64,000 nucleotides of DNA. Origin: Welwitschia mirabilis (lineage: Eukaryota > Gnetophyta > Gnetopsida > Welwitschiales). The position numbers and the translations under genes are program-made. Positions within the stretch are counted from its first letter, which is position 1, and each line of letters opens with the position of its first letter. Location of the stretch: NCBI GenBank assembly GCA_051453625.1, contig JBOZIK010000001.1, forward strand, positions 245,526,309 to 245,590,308, read 5' to 3'. The notes beneath the pieces are model-generated. The model was not told where the DNA came from. It did not search any database and was given only the letters and a program-made list of their open reading frames with translations. Below are positions 39,011-48,720 of this stretch, piece by piece.

Positions 39011-42000
39011 TTACTCCTAAGACTTATTACTACTAATGAGTAAAATGTGTTTAAGTAGTGATAAATTTCTAATCTTAAACATTAAATGAAAAAATTAAAA
39101 AAAAAATTAGGTAGATTAAGTGCACATATAAAGTAAGAAAAGGTGAGAAATGGCTTTATTTTACTAAAGTTAAGTTAAGTGGATTATGGTTCACATCCTA
39201 AAATTAGCTTGATCTATCCAAATCATAAGTAAAAATGTTCCTAAGTAAGAGAAGGTATCTTCCTTCACATCCTAATTTAACTTGATAAATATATTTAAGT
39301 TATGAACTCACAGTTTTTTAATAAAAATGCCAAAAACCTTAAAATTTACAAAATTTTTCAAAATCAAGAAAATACTAAGGTTTATAGTTTTAAAAAAATT
39401 GAATCCCTTTAAAGTTTGATTATACATGAAAGTTAGAGTACCTTAAGAATTTTAATGTCTAACTGAGCAAAGAGCACTCCAGATTAAAGTTTACACAAAG
39501 GCTAAGACTAAGAAAATGATACTTAATCAAAAAGTAAAATGAAGCTCCAAATGCATCACAGAGGTTTTTCTTCCTTTCAAAAGACTATAGTGAATTTAAT
39601 TACAAAGAGCATTACATCTAATTTTCATTATCTTACTTAAATGAAATGTTGTGGTTTTAGCAAAATAGTTTTTCTAGAACAATGTAGCTTTTTAAAGAAT
39701 TTTAGAGAAGTTGATGGTATGAATCAGAAGAGAATGACCTTGAGTAGAGAGAGACAATAATTCTATGAACATGAAGCCAACTACAAGAAGTAATAAATGG
39801 GGGTAATGATTATTAGTTAACTACAGGTATAAATTCAAATGAGTCCCGAGGAGAGACAACCCTTTACTATAAGCCTTAGTTTAATAATTAATTAAAACTG
39901 CAATGCAAGAAGTGGAAGCTAATGGAGGTTCTCGGGCATATTATTATGGAAGAACCTAAGTGAAAAGAAAGTAACAAGTAAAGAAAGGGCTACTCTTAAA
40001 AATAGTTAAGAAATGTGGTATCTTCTAATGCTAGACACAATCATAGAAAGGAATATGAAATCCAAATTTCTCATAACAAATGACACTCTTACTACTTGTC
40101 TTTTTAGATCTTAAGAAAAACCTTAGTGTAATTATCACATGACACAATTGCAAAGAGAATCACATATTTGAAATCTCTAAAAATCTTGATATCAATGCAT
40201 GTCAAACACATAGAATTACATGATGATAGATGACTAATCTAATTAACGTGACAACTATAAAGTTTTCACTAGTAGGGTTCAATGTAAGATTTTTCAAAGA
40301 AGGGTTATCCATAGAGATTCATAAGCTTTAATTAAGCTTTACTTTGAAGGACTTAAAGAAATATATAATAGAGGAAAAATGATCTTATCATTTTAAAAAA
40401 CTTTTTCAAAAAGATTATCTATAATATCGTATATACTATACATAACACATTATGGATCAGAAAAAATTATTAAAAATTTTGAGATTGAAAAATTTAGAAA
40501 AACTCTTAAAAAAGAAAAAGGATAAAATGTTTATCCAAGAAAAAGGATAAAATAACTTCTAGGGAAAATGAAAAAAAGGAAAAGTTAAGCATAAATAAGA
40601 GAAAGAATCTTTAATAACTCAAGAAGCCTTCAAAAATGATGTCAAAAATTCAACAAATGTTATCTTACTTTAACAGGAATTGGAAAGACATAGTGGAACA
40701 ATAAAGTTTGAAATTAAAAATAAAAATATTTTATTTTTTATTTATTTTAAATGGTATAGATTTCTTTAATAAATAGGGAATTTCATAATAACTAGAATTA
40801 AACTTAACTAGAAAGGGCTAGAAATAAGAAAAAGAAAAGTATCCTTAATTAATATAAATGAAAACTTTGCAAGATTAACTCAAAGAGAACTCAATAAATA
40901 CATATGAGGTAGAAAGAAAAATACCTAATTTAACCTTTTTTTCTAAATAAACTAATTCTCAAGTGGAGTATCACGATGATACCACATGCCGTAATGATAT
41001 TATGTGAGACAAAATAAAACTAAACATTAAGATTAAAAAACACTATTATAACTTAAATGGTATAATCGTAATGCATAACTTGTTATGGCTTAGTAGATAT
41101 AACTATAAAATTCTTAGGAACACAGAGTAATGCATTTAATGGAAAAAGAAAAGAGGGGTAAAACTTAGGGAAAGGTAATAAGTATCTAATTTTCTCTAAG
41201 AGTATACTTGTAAAGATAAGTGGCATAACATTAGGATGGAATATAAGTTAGTTATAACTATATTCACGAAGAGGTGATTTCTATAATTTGTAGTAATAAT
41301 AACTATAATAAAAATATTATTTTTAAATAAATAGATTTAGGATTCTTTAAGTAGTGTTTTGTAACATTAAAGAATAATAATAAGCCTTGAATCATTCTAA
41401 AGGCTTGCTGAAAATCTTCTTCACCTTTTGTACTACAAAAACCACTTACAAATTTTTACATTATGTGTTAGTTGTTTCTAAATGGAATTAGATATTAAAT
41501 AAAATTAGGTAAAATTATTTTCAAAGAGGGTTTTTATTTCTTAATGTTAATTTTTACTTATTATCATGTTATGTAAAAAAGGACCATTATTTCTCTATTA
41601 ATCACACTTCTAATATCTATGTTGGATAGGTCTCAAGAATAATTGATCCTTAAAAATGTCTTTTCCATGTTGTTATTGGGATATGATAGTAAATGCTAAC
41701 TTACATTTCCCCTTTTATCTTGTATTATATGTATATTTTTGTAGAACTCACAAAATAAATAATACATATTTTAAAAACTACTTTTTTAAAGCAAGCTTGC
41801 ACATGTACATAGGTTATTAAAGATGATAGTCTTTAATAAAACTTAATTTGCCAATTTGGGCTACAGAAGTTTATAATTTAGGCATTCTTATCAGTTCTTT
41901 AGTAAGCCTCTAATATCATCAATTTTAATTAGAGTTCTATTAATTAAATTAGAATCTTTAGGTATAATTTATCACATAATTATTAGCTTTATTTTATCTT

Positions 42001-42219
42001 TTACTCAATATTATCTTAATTAGCAGAATAGTTATAACTTTTCATCAAAACATGTAAGCATGATTGTAGAACTCTTAAATATCCTGTGTCATTCTTTCAA
42101 AAGATAAAATTAAAATATTATATAAGAGGAAATAATACATTGGATAATAAAAATAGCTAAAAAATATGATAAAGTTCAAGTAGTATGATGGCCTTTGACA
42201 GATTTATTATTTAACTATC
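39011..42219. other. AT-rich sequence, no gene seen
   Basis: This is a continuous 3.2-kb stretch without N. No domain, RNA gene or repeat unit was recognised. Short open stretches are random in character. Confidence 0.55.
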
Positions 42220-42313
42220 AAAAGAAATGAAGGATGATAAATAATAGAAATAATTCCTTCATTAAGAAAAGAAATGAAGGATGATAAATAATAGAAATAA
42301 TTCCTTCATTAAG
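42220..42313. repeat. Perfect 2 x 47-bp tandem duplication
   Basis: The unit starting AAAAGAAATGAAGGATGATA occupies 42220-42266 and 42267-42313 without difference. It is either a recent slip or an assembly duplication. Confidence 0.9.
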
Positions 42314-42740
42314 AAATTCAACTTCTTCAAGAACTCTTACACATTAAATGACCATTTAAGGAGTCATTAACAAGTTTATATAATTATTGAATGACAAGTT
42401 AAATTTAAAGGCATTTTTATCTAAGTGATATAAAGAGGAAGGAAAATAAATAAGCAAGGAAAAGAAGTAGAAATATAAGACCACAAAAGTTATTTATATT
42501 ACTATTTGTAAAAGTTTAGTGCATTCCACAAAAACATGTTCTACATTCCTATTTGAAAAAAGAAAAACATTTTAAATATTATTTATAATTAAATTTAGGA
42601 TACAACATGAACATATTTTTTTACCTTATAAATGCTTTTTGTTAAAAGTTAATATGTTATACTCATAATATGAAGACATTTTTGCTTATAATATAATGAT
42701 ATAACACCTATTAAAATCCAATACACATATAATACATGAG

Positions 42741-42915
42741 TGAGATGGTGTTGTAGTTAGTGGGAGACTCATTTTCCATTTAGAAGATTATGTCTTTGGA
42801 CCTTAGAATGACTTGACTGACATACTATTAGGCTCTTGGCATAATTAATTTATTCGTTTGGGTGATTGATATACTCATTAAAAGTTTTAAGGTTGAAATC
42901 CCTCTCCTCTAATAT
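42741..42915 (+). mobile_element. Possible dimeric tRNA-like SINE relic
   Basis: The first half (about 42741-42806) has a box-A-like GGTGTTGTAGTTAGTGGGAG. About 35 bases later comes GTCTTTGGACCTTAG, a plausible decayed box B (GGTTCGAACC). The second half (about 42856-42905) has TTGGGTGATTGATATACTCA, followed after some 30 bases by GGTTGAAATCC, one or two changes from a box B. The A-to-B spacing suits RNA polymerase III promoters. No poly(A) tail or target-site duplication was identified, so this is tentative. Confidence 0.3.
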
Positions 42916-44147
42916 ACCTATAACATTGTAAATGATGTAAGTAAACTATTATGAAAACTAAATTAATATAATATCTTTTCTATTATAAATGTGTCTTCTA
43001 TCACAAAATAATTGTCTAATCTTTTATTTTTTAAAATTTTTAATAGACTTTTTTGAGGAATCAAAATCATAATCATAAAGAGATGGGGGCACTACTCTAC
43101 TGTTAGGGTGCTTCCAGGGAGACTAAGCATCTAAATTTCATCTATCAAATGCATACATATAATTTTAATATCACAAAAGGTAAAAAAAGGATGTGGGAAA
43201 AACCTAAAAGACATCTTGTGAACCTTTTGGCATGATGTTATAGTTCATCAAGGCAACAACAATGCTAGTTGATCAAGAAAAGTGGGGCCATCTAGTCAAT
43301 CAATTCCTAGTGATTAGGCATCACAACATCACTCCCTCCTAAGTTATACTCGTTTAAAATTTAAATAAATTAAAAGTCACCAATCATAATCATTTCAATT
43401 TTAGATAAATTAAATAATTAGTTTGGCTACCACATTTGCTCTCTCATCTTCCACCTTCGAATATTAAAAGGTTGTAGATTGAGATATTAAATGTCAAAGG
43501 AGAAGAATTTTAGAGAGGAAAATTTTGCATATTAAGATATTGATCATAAAAGAAGGATCATCAAATTAAATAGAAAAGGAGTTATTTTCCAAGCATTAAA
43601 CATAATATACCTTTGTAAGTAAAAATTTTATGTCAATTTTTAATGTGTTTCAAGTTTTAATTTTTTTTGGAAAAGTACATTTTCATTGCATTTCATTTTT
43701 CCTTACATATTGCGTCAATTGATTTTTTTTTTTGATATTTTTGTTTTAAAATTTGTTTAGTTTCACACTACCGAATGCTTATTTATATAGTTTAGATGCT
43801 TATGGTCGATAATGTTGATACTCCATTGACCATGCGATATAATGAGATTTTCAGTATATTAAAGAAAATGTCAACATGGAATGCCAATTGAATAAGTTAT
43901 TGGAAAAAATTATAGCACAATTCATACTTCCTTCACATCTAACCTTTCTTTTTTTTAATAATTCTTGATTCAAAATAAGATACTGAATATTTGTTAATAC
44001 AACATTAATATAAAATTCCGTCGTCTCCTCCCTGCCCATATAAGGCCTATCATACTTTGAGATTCCTGTCAAACATATATTCATTTGTACTATCCAAAAT
44101 GTCACAAAGAGCGCACTTCATGAGGTTAGAGAATATGTGGCTTTCCT
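42916..44147. other. Downstream flank of the P450 gene, no other gene seen
   Basis: This AT-rich stretch must contain the 3' untranslated region and poly(A) site of the P450 (transcribed right to left from 44147). The first 120 bases beyond the stop codon (44030-44147) are less AT-rich, consistent with a 3' UTR. No clear AATAAA was seen on the minus strand nearby, so the poly(A) site is not assigned. Confidence 0.5.
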
Positions 44148-45775
44148 TCATTTGAATTCCTTGGATACTTCATAGACGCCGTGTGGCAAACGTGGGATGG
44201 GTGTCGCAAAAAGTGACTCCCCCAACATATGCATAGTCATCCAATGCTTATCGTCCAACTTGATGTCTTCGCGTGACACCCCAATTGGAGGACCCCAGCT
44301 GAAGCCCTGAATCAGGGCTCCCAGCATACTGTGAATGGTTATGCTTGCAAGTGGTATCCCCGCGCACATTCTTCTGCCACCACCGAACGGTATCAGCTCG
44401 AAATGATGCCCTCTGAAATCCAACTTCTTATCCAAAAATCTCTCTGGCGTGAACTCCGATGGTTCCTCCCACACCCGAGGGTCTCTGCCAATAGCCCAGT
44501 AATTGATTATTATTGGGGTCCCTTTGGGAACAACGTAGTCGCCAATTTTAACAGTCTCTTCTGCTTTGTGGGGAAGAAGCAACGGAAGCGCCGGATGCAA
44601 TCGCAGCGTCTCCTTCACCACAGCCTGCAGATAAGGCAGATTTTGAATGTCTGATTCGTCCACAAGCCTCTCTCTACCCACAACCTCGTCGATTTCAGCC
44701 TGTGCTTTCTGCATTATTAATGGATTCTTGATGAGTTCTGCCATCGCCCATTCCATTGTTATCATCGTCGTGTCGTTCCCTGCCCCTATCAAATCCTGTA
44801 GAACCGTCAGACTTGGCGATTTCTTCAACACTGAGGAATAACTAATACATTAATAAAAGGGGTTATGTGACGAAGGTGACTTACTGCCAAGAAGACTTTG
44901 ATCTTGGAGACGGAGAAATCGGGAGAGTTGAGATCCAAGAGAGTATCGAGGAAATCCTTGTCGGAATCCTTCACCGCGAAGCCCATCTGTCGCTCAGCAA
45001 GGCGCCCTTGGATAAATTGATCAAAGATTGCGTAGAGCCTTTTTTTCTGAAGGGCAGTATTGCGCACTACGTGCTGAAGATCGAGCCAGGCAAGCCACGG
45101 CACGAGATCTGACAAGTTTGGAGTGGCTGCGGCCTCTACGAATTTGCAGACAGCGTCCTTGAATTCACGAAACGATGGACTGTCGGCTGCGAACATATGT
45201 CTGCTGAATATCATTTTTCCGAGCAAGTTTATGGAGAATCTGGACACGACGTCTCTGACTTCCAAGCAGTTTGACTGGCCGGCGACCGATTTCATATGAA
45301 TTTCGCGAATAGTCTGGGTGACCTGTGCGCGCCGGAGATGTTGCAGTGAGCAAAGTTTCTGGGCAGAGAAGAGCTCGGAGGTGGAGACCTTTCTGAGCAT
45401 TCGCCAGTACTGTCCGGGCTGCGCAAAGACGAAACATTTTTCATCTTCGCCGAAGACTTTGATTGACTCAATTAGGTCTCTTCCCGCAAAAGCTCTGTCA
45501 TGCGTCTTGTAAATCTCTTTAGCCATGGCTGGCGAAGACACGATTACGAGATATTTTTTAGCCAAACGAAGAGACATGAGGTCTCCATACTTGTCGGAAA
45601 GGCGTTTCAGACACATATGAGGGATGGCGCCCATTTGCGGAAGACTGCCCAAGATGGGCAATCCAAGGGGCCCAGGCGGAAGCCTCTGTAGTCTTCGCTT
45701 GAGGGTTTCCAGCAAGAGTTGAGTAAGGAAGAGGTAGCTCAAGAGTCCACAGAGGACGTAGCAGAACACAGACAT
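44148..45775 (-). CDS. Cytochrome P450 monooxygenase, A-type (71 clan), two exons
   Basis: Exon 1 is 45775-44885 and exon 2 is 44795-44148. Together they encode 512 residues, a normal P450 length. The enzyme should be a haem-thiolate monooxygenase on the endoplasmic reticulum, fed by NADPH-P450 reductase. The substrate is not predictable. Residues 1-25 are a hydrophobic anchor, and PPGP (33-36) is the hinge. WRMLR (124-128) is the C-helix WxxxR motif and AGNDTT (302-307) the I-helix oxygen-binding motif. KETLR (358-362) holds ExxR, PERF is 414-417, and FGGGRRMCAG (434-443) holds the haem ligand Cys441. ATG at 45775 is the first in-frame ATG and has G at -3. The single phase-0 intron just before the I-helix motif is where plant A-type P450s usually have it. 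The C-terminal half resembles the CYP76/CYP75 group, but family assignment needs an alignment. No lesion is visible. Confidence 0.95.
44796..44884 (-). other. Intron of the P450 gene (89 bp, phase 0)
   Basis: The donor is GCA|GTAAGT at 44885/44884 and the acceptor CTACAG|GAT at 44796/44795. Splicing here gives KVFLA-DLIGAGNDTT, the continuous I-helix sequence expected of the family. A nearer TTCCTCAG acceptor (44831) is in the wrong phase and hits a stop at once. The acceptor after TTGAAG would insert extra residues before the helix. Confidence 0.88.
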
Positions 45776-45885
45776 GTCGATGTTCGGAATTTTGCGTTTC
45801 TGGAAGGCCTGTGACTTCGTTGGGCCTTCGATATAGGAACTCACATCTGCTCTCCTGGTTCTTTTAAGCGATAAAGTACAGGGGG

Positions 45886-45893
45886 TATTTAAT
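45886..45893 (-). promoter_or_regulatory. Candidate TATA box of the P450 gene
   Basis: The minus strand reads ATTAAATA about 110 bases upstream of the ATG. With a start site about 30 bases downstream, the 5' UTR would be about 80 bases. It is the only TATA-like run in a GC-rich stretch. Assigned by position and composition alone. Confidence 0.4.
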
Positions 45894-45908
45894 GTGATGG
45901 TAACCACC

Positions 45909-46112
45909 TCAGGAAGACAGCTGGAATGCAGGAAAATCAGAATGGGTTTCCATATTTTCCCTCTTCACAGTAGCTTCTTGACATGACGTTGCTTGATCTG
46001 GACCGAACTGCTTACTAAAAGCCTGAACGAACTCGCCCAATGAGCGTTCAGGAATGAGAGGCAATCTCATTCGTAAGAGCTTGAGCTCATCCTTAGAGAG
46101 TACAAGCAGCAC
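45909..46112 (-). other. GC-rich open stretch upstream of the P450, unrecognised
   Basis: An uninterrupted minus-strand frame of about 67 codons has composition like the P450 exons and unlike the AT-rich surroundings. It contains ELKLLRMRLPLIPERSLGEF and ends at a stop just before the P450 frame opens. It has no upstream in-frame ATG (a TGA sits at 46118-46116), and the first ATG is internal. It could be promoter or 5' UTR sequence, a fragment of an older coding exon, or chance openness in GC-richer DNA. I recognise no family. Confidence 0.3.
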
Positions 46113-46689
46113 TTTTCATGGTTACACTTCACCTGGATAATCCTAAGTTCCCATACTTAACGTTGTCTTCGTAGCATGAGAGCATGATTTGAGTAAGGGC
46201 ACCATTATAGAAGTGTTCGTGGATGATTTCCAACCTTTAGAAACTATTTTCTTTTTCTTTTAAATTTATAATAAATAAAAAATCCCAATGCTACACAGAA
46301 GTCCTAATTACATTTTGTGGGGCTTTGTTAATGCTTATGCCTACAACAATTACGTGGCATTTTTGGTTGGGCTGCCCATATGCTCCTTGGTTTCTTTGGA
46401 TTTATGATTTTGATAATGCACCTTAGATAATGAAGTCTTGCGTTGTAAATGTATAGTTAAGTAAAAAATACGTGTGTTAAAGAGCTTTGGTAGTAAAGTC
46501 TTAATGTTAAGGATACATGTGTTGAGTGCATTTGTTTATGGGCCTATATCTGTACCCACGCCCATGAATTATATAGGATTTTTTGTTGGGGTTGCCCACA
46601 CACTTGTTGCTTTCTGTGGGGCTATGATTTTGATGAATATTGTAAAGACTAAAAATCTGAAACTAAGCTAGTCAAAAAGCGAATTAATC
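46113..46689. repeat. P450 upstream region with an imperfect direct repeat
   Basis: 46361-46419 (TTTTGGTTGGGCTGCCC...TATGATTTTGATAATG) recurs, diverged, at 46581-46640 (TTTTGTTGGGGTTGCCC...TATGATTTTGATGAAT), 220 bases apart. A plus-strand open stretch of 65 codons over the second copy (46474-46671) is frameshifted in the first, so it is unlikely to be coding. The region separates the P450 promoter from the pol relic. Confidence 0.5.
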
Positions 46690-48720
46690 ACTACAAAAGA
46701 AATGGAATTAGGCCTTAAAATATCTGTGAAAGAAATCAATTTAATGGCTACAAAAGAAATTATATTAGCCCCTAAACAATCTATGAAAGAAATAGAAATT
46801 GCTGAGAAAAAAGATTAGGTTATAAAAGAAATTCCTTCACCTACTAAGTCTTTACTTAGATATACAAGGTACTATATAAGGTTTATAGGTAATTTTATAA
46901 GATTATTAAAAGTCTAAGCAATCTTTTGCAAAAAATGTGGAATATGTATGAATACCCAAATGCAAAGAAGTATTTTAGATCTTTAAAAATAAATTATGTA
47001 AGGTACTTATTTTATAAGGACCCAAATGGAAAAGAACTTTTTACATGACAAATGCATATAAATTTTCCATAAGGGCAATATTTGGCTAGAAAAATAGTAA
47101 GGAATTAAAACTATGTTATAGTATACATTAGTATAAGCTTTACTCAACTTAACAAAACTACACAATAACAAAAAAGAGAATCGTGTGTGGTAGTAATAGG
47201 CTTGAAAAGGTTTAGGCACTACATCTTAAACTATAAAGTTAAGGTTCATATATATTATAGTGCAGTGAGATTCTCATTAACTAGAGAAAAAAAACTTTAG
47301 ATTCTCATTAAATAAGAAAAAGCTAACTCTAGAAGAATAAGGTGGATACTCTTAATATAGGACTTTAAGTTTAGAACCATTAATCGAAAGGCGTAGAGCA
47401 TATAGTCGTGGATCATCTCTCTTGGTTAAACTCTTCTCAAGATAGAGACTAATTAGACAGATGAAATGAGTTCCTAGTTGACTAATTATTTGAAGTTCAA
47501 AAGGAACCCTATTTGGCAAACATAATTAACTTTTCAGTAAGAAAGAAATTTCCTTCCTACTAAAGCTATTACGAAAAGAAGAGATTACTTTGGGAGTAAA
47601 AGGATTTATATGACATGATAGAACTTTCTTTAAACTATGTAAAGATGAAATTATAAGGTGATATTAAGGGAAAGAAATAGCATTTGAAATGATAAATTTA
47701 GGATACTACTATGTTTAAAGATGCTACAAATATGTGTATGAGTGTCATAAATGCTAGAGAGAAGGAACACTGTTCCACATAATGCAAATTCCTTAATAAT
47801 GAACCCAAGCTCTCAAACCTTTTAATATATGTGGAATAGCTTTTAGAGGATCTATTAAACCTATTTCATATATCATTGTTTTTGTAGAGTATTAACAAAA
47901 TGGATTGAAGATGAGGCTAGCTCAAATTGTTCTTCTAATACTATGATCAATTTTTTCTTAAAGAACATAGAATTAGAGCTCTTATAAGTTTTAATTTCTA
48001 ATTAGAAATCCCATTTTAAAAGTGAGAAATTCTCTAAATTATTGTTTTATAAAGGAAGGCATAATAAATCATCCTTCATTTATCATCCTTATTTTAATAC
48101 TTAAGTAGAAATATCAAACATAAAATTAATGAAATTTTAACCAAAATAATTAGTTTGGAAAGAATAGATGGTATTGATAAACATGGTGAAAAATTATGCA
48201 TTTACAAGTTGACATGAAAAAGTAGCATTGGATTCACTTCATATGAATTGGTTTACATGAAAAAGGCTACCTATCTATGGATTTTAAGATAAAAAATTTT
48301 TGAATTAAGGGAAAAAAATCAAATTGCAACTCACACAAATCATAAAGGGAATAAGTATAAAACGTAAATGAGTTCGATGAAATTAGCAAGGAAAGCCTTA
48401 ATGAGAAAATAATTAACTTAGGCAAACAAAATCAAGATCTACCATGAAAAGCATATAAGAAAAACCAATTTCCAACTAGGGGAACAGGTACGAGTTTATG
48501 ATCCTAAATATATTTCATTAAAATAATAAAAAATGGATTAGAACTTATCAAAGAAGTAAAATTTTGAAAAAAGAATCCTTTGAAACTACAATCCAAAAGG
48601 GTAAAAACTTCTTAATGGAAAAATAATTATAACATACACCTTAAGCATATCACTCTGACAAACCTTAAAAACCATATACAAGAGTAATCAGTCTACCTTT
48701 ATTTCTTCCTAGCTAAACTT
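46690..48720 (+). mobile_element. Athila-like Ty3/gypsy relic: end of RT, RNase H, integrase
   Basis: Reading forward with many stops and shifts, PTKSLLRYTRYYIRFIGNFI near 46850-46905 is the thumb-end block. NYTITKKR and a KVRHYI-like stretch follow near 47155-47230 (RNase H). RRIRWILLI near 47330 and KGVEHIVVDHLSWLN near 47388-47435 close RNase H. The integrase core shows YIIVFVEY and TKWIEDEASSN near 47870-47935. The C-terminus has HEKHIRKTNFQLGEQVRVYD near 48445-48510. The order and wording fit Athila-type elements. LTRs were not found. It lies on the opposite strand, reading away from the P450 promoter. Confidence 0.8.

Noticed and set aside
44825-44884. Alternative P450 reading: exon 1 frame continuing past 44885, or the TTCCTCAG acceptor at 44831
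   Set aside because: Read-through leaves P450 similarity at once, and the 44831 acceptor gives a stop in the required phase. The CTACAG acceptor at 44796 restores the family sequence exactly.
44331-45691. Plus-strand and other-frame open stretches inside the P450 exons
   Set aside because: They are antisense or shifted shadows of the GC-rich exons and have no family signature.
45776-45907. 44-codon N-terminal extension of the P450 frame
   Set aside because: It has no in-frame ATG, spans the TATA-like site, and would bury the membrane anchor behind a non-hydrophobic leader.
46474-46671. 65-codon plus-strand open stretch with hydrophobic C-terminus
   Set aside because: The homologous copy 220 bases upstream is frameshifted with stops, and there is no recognisable domain.
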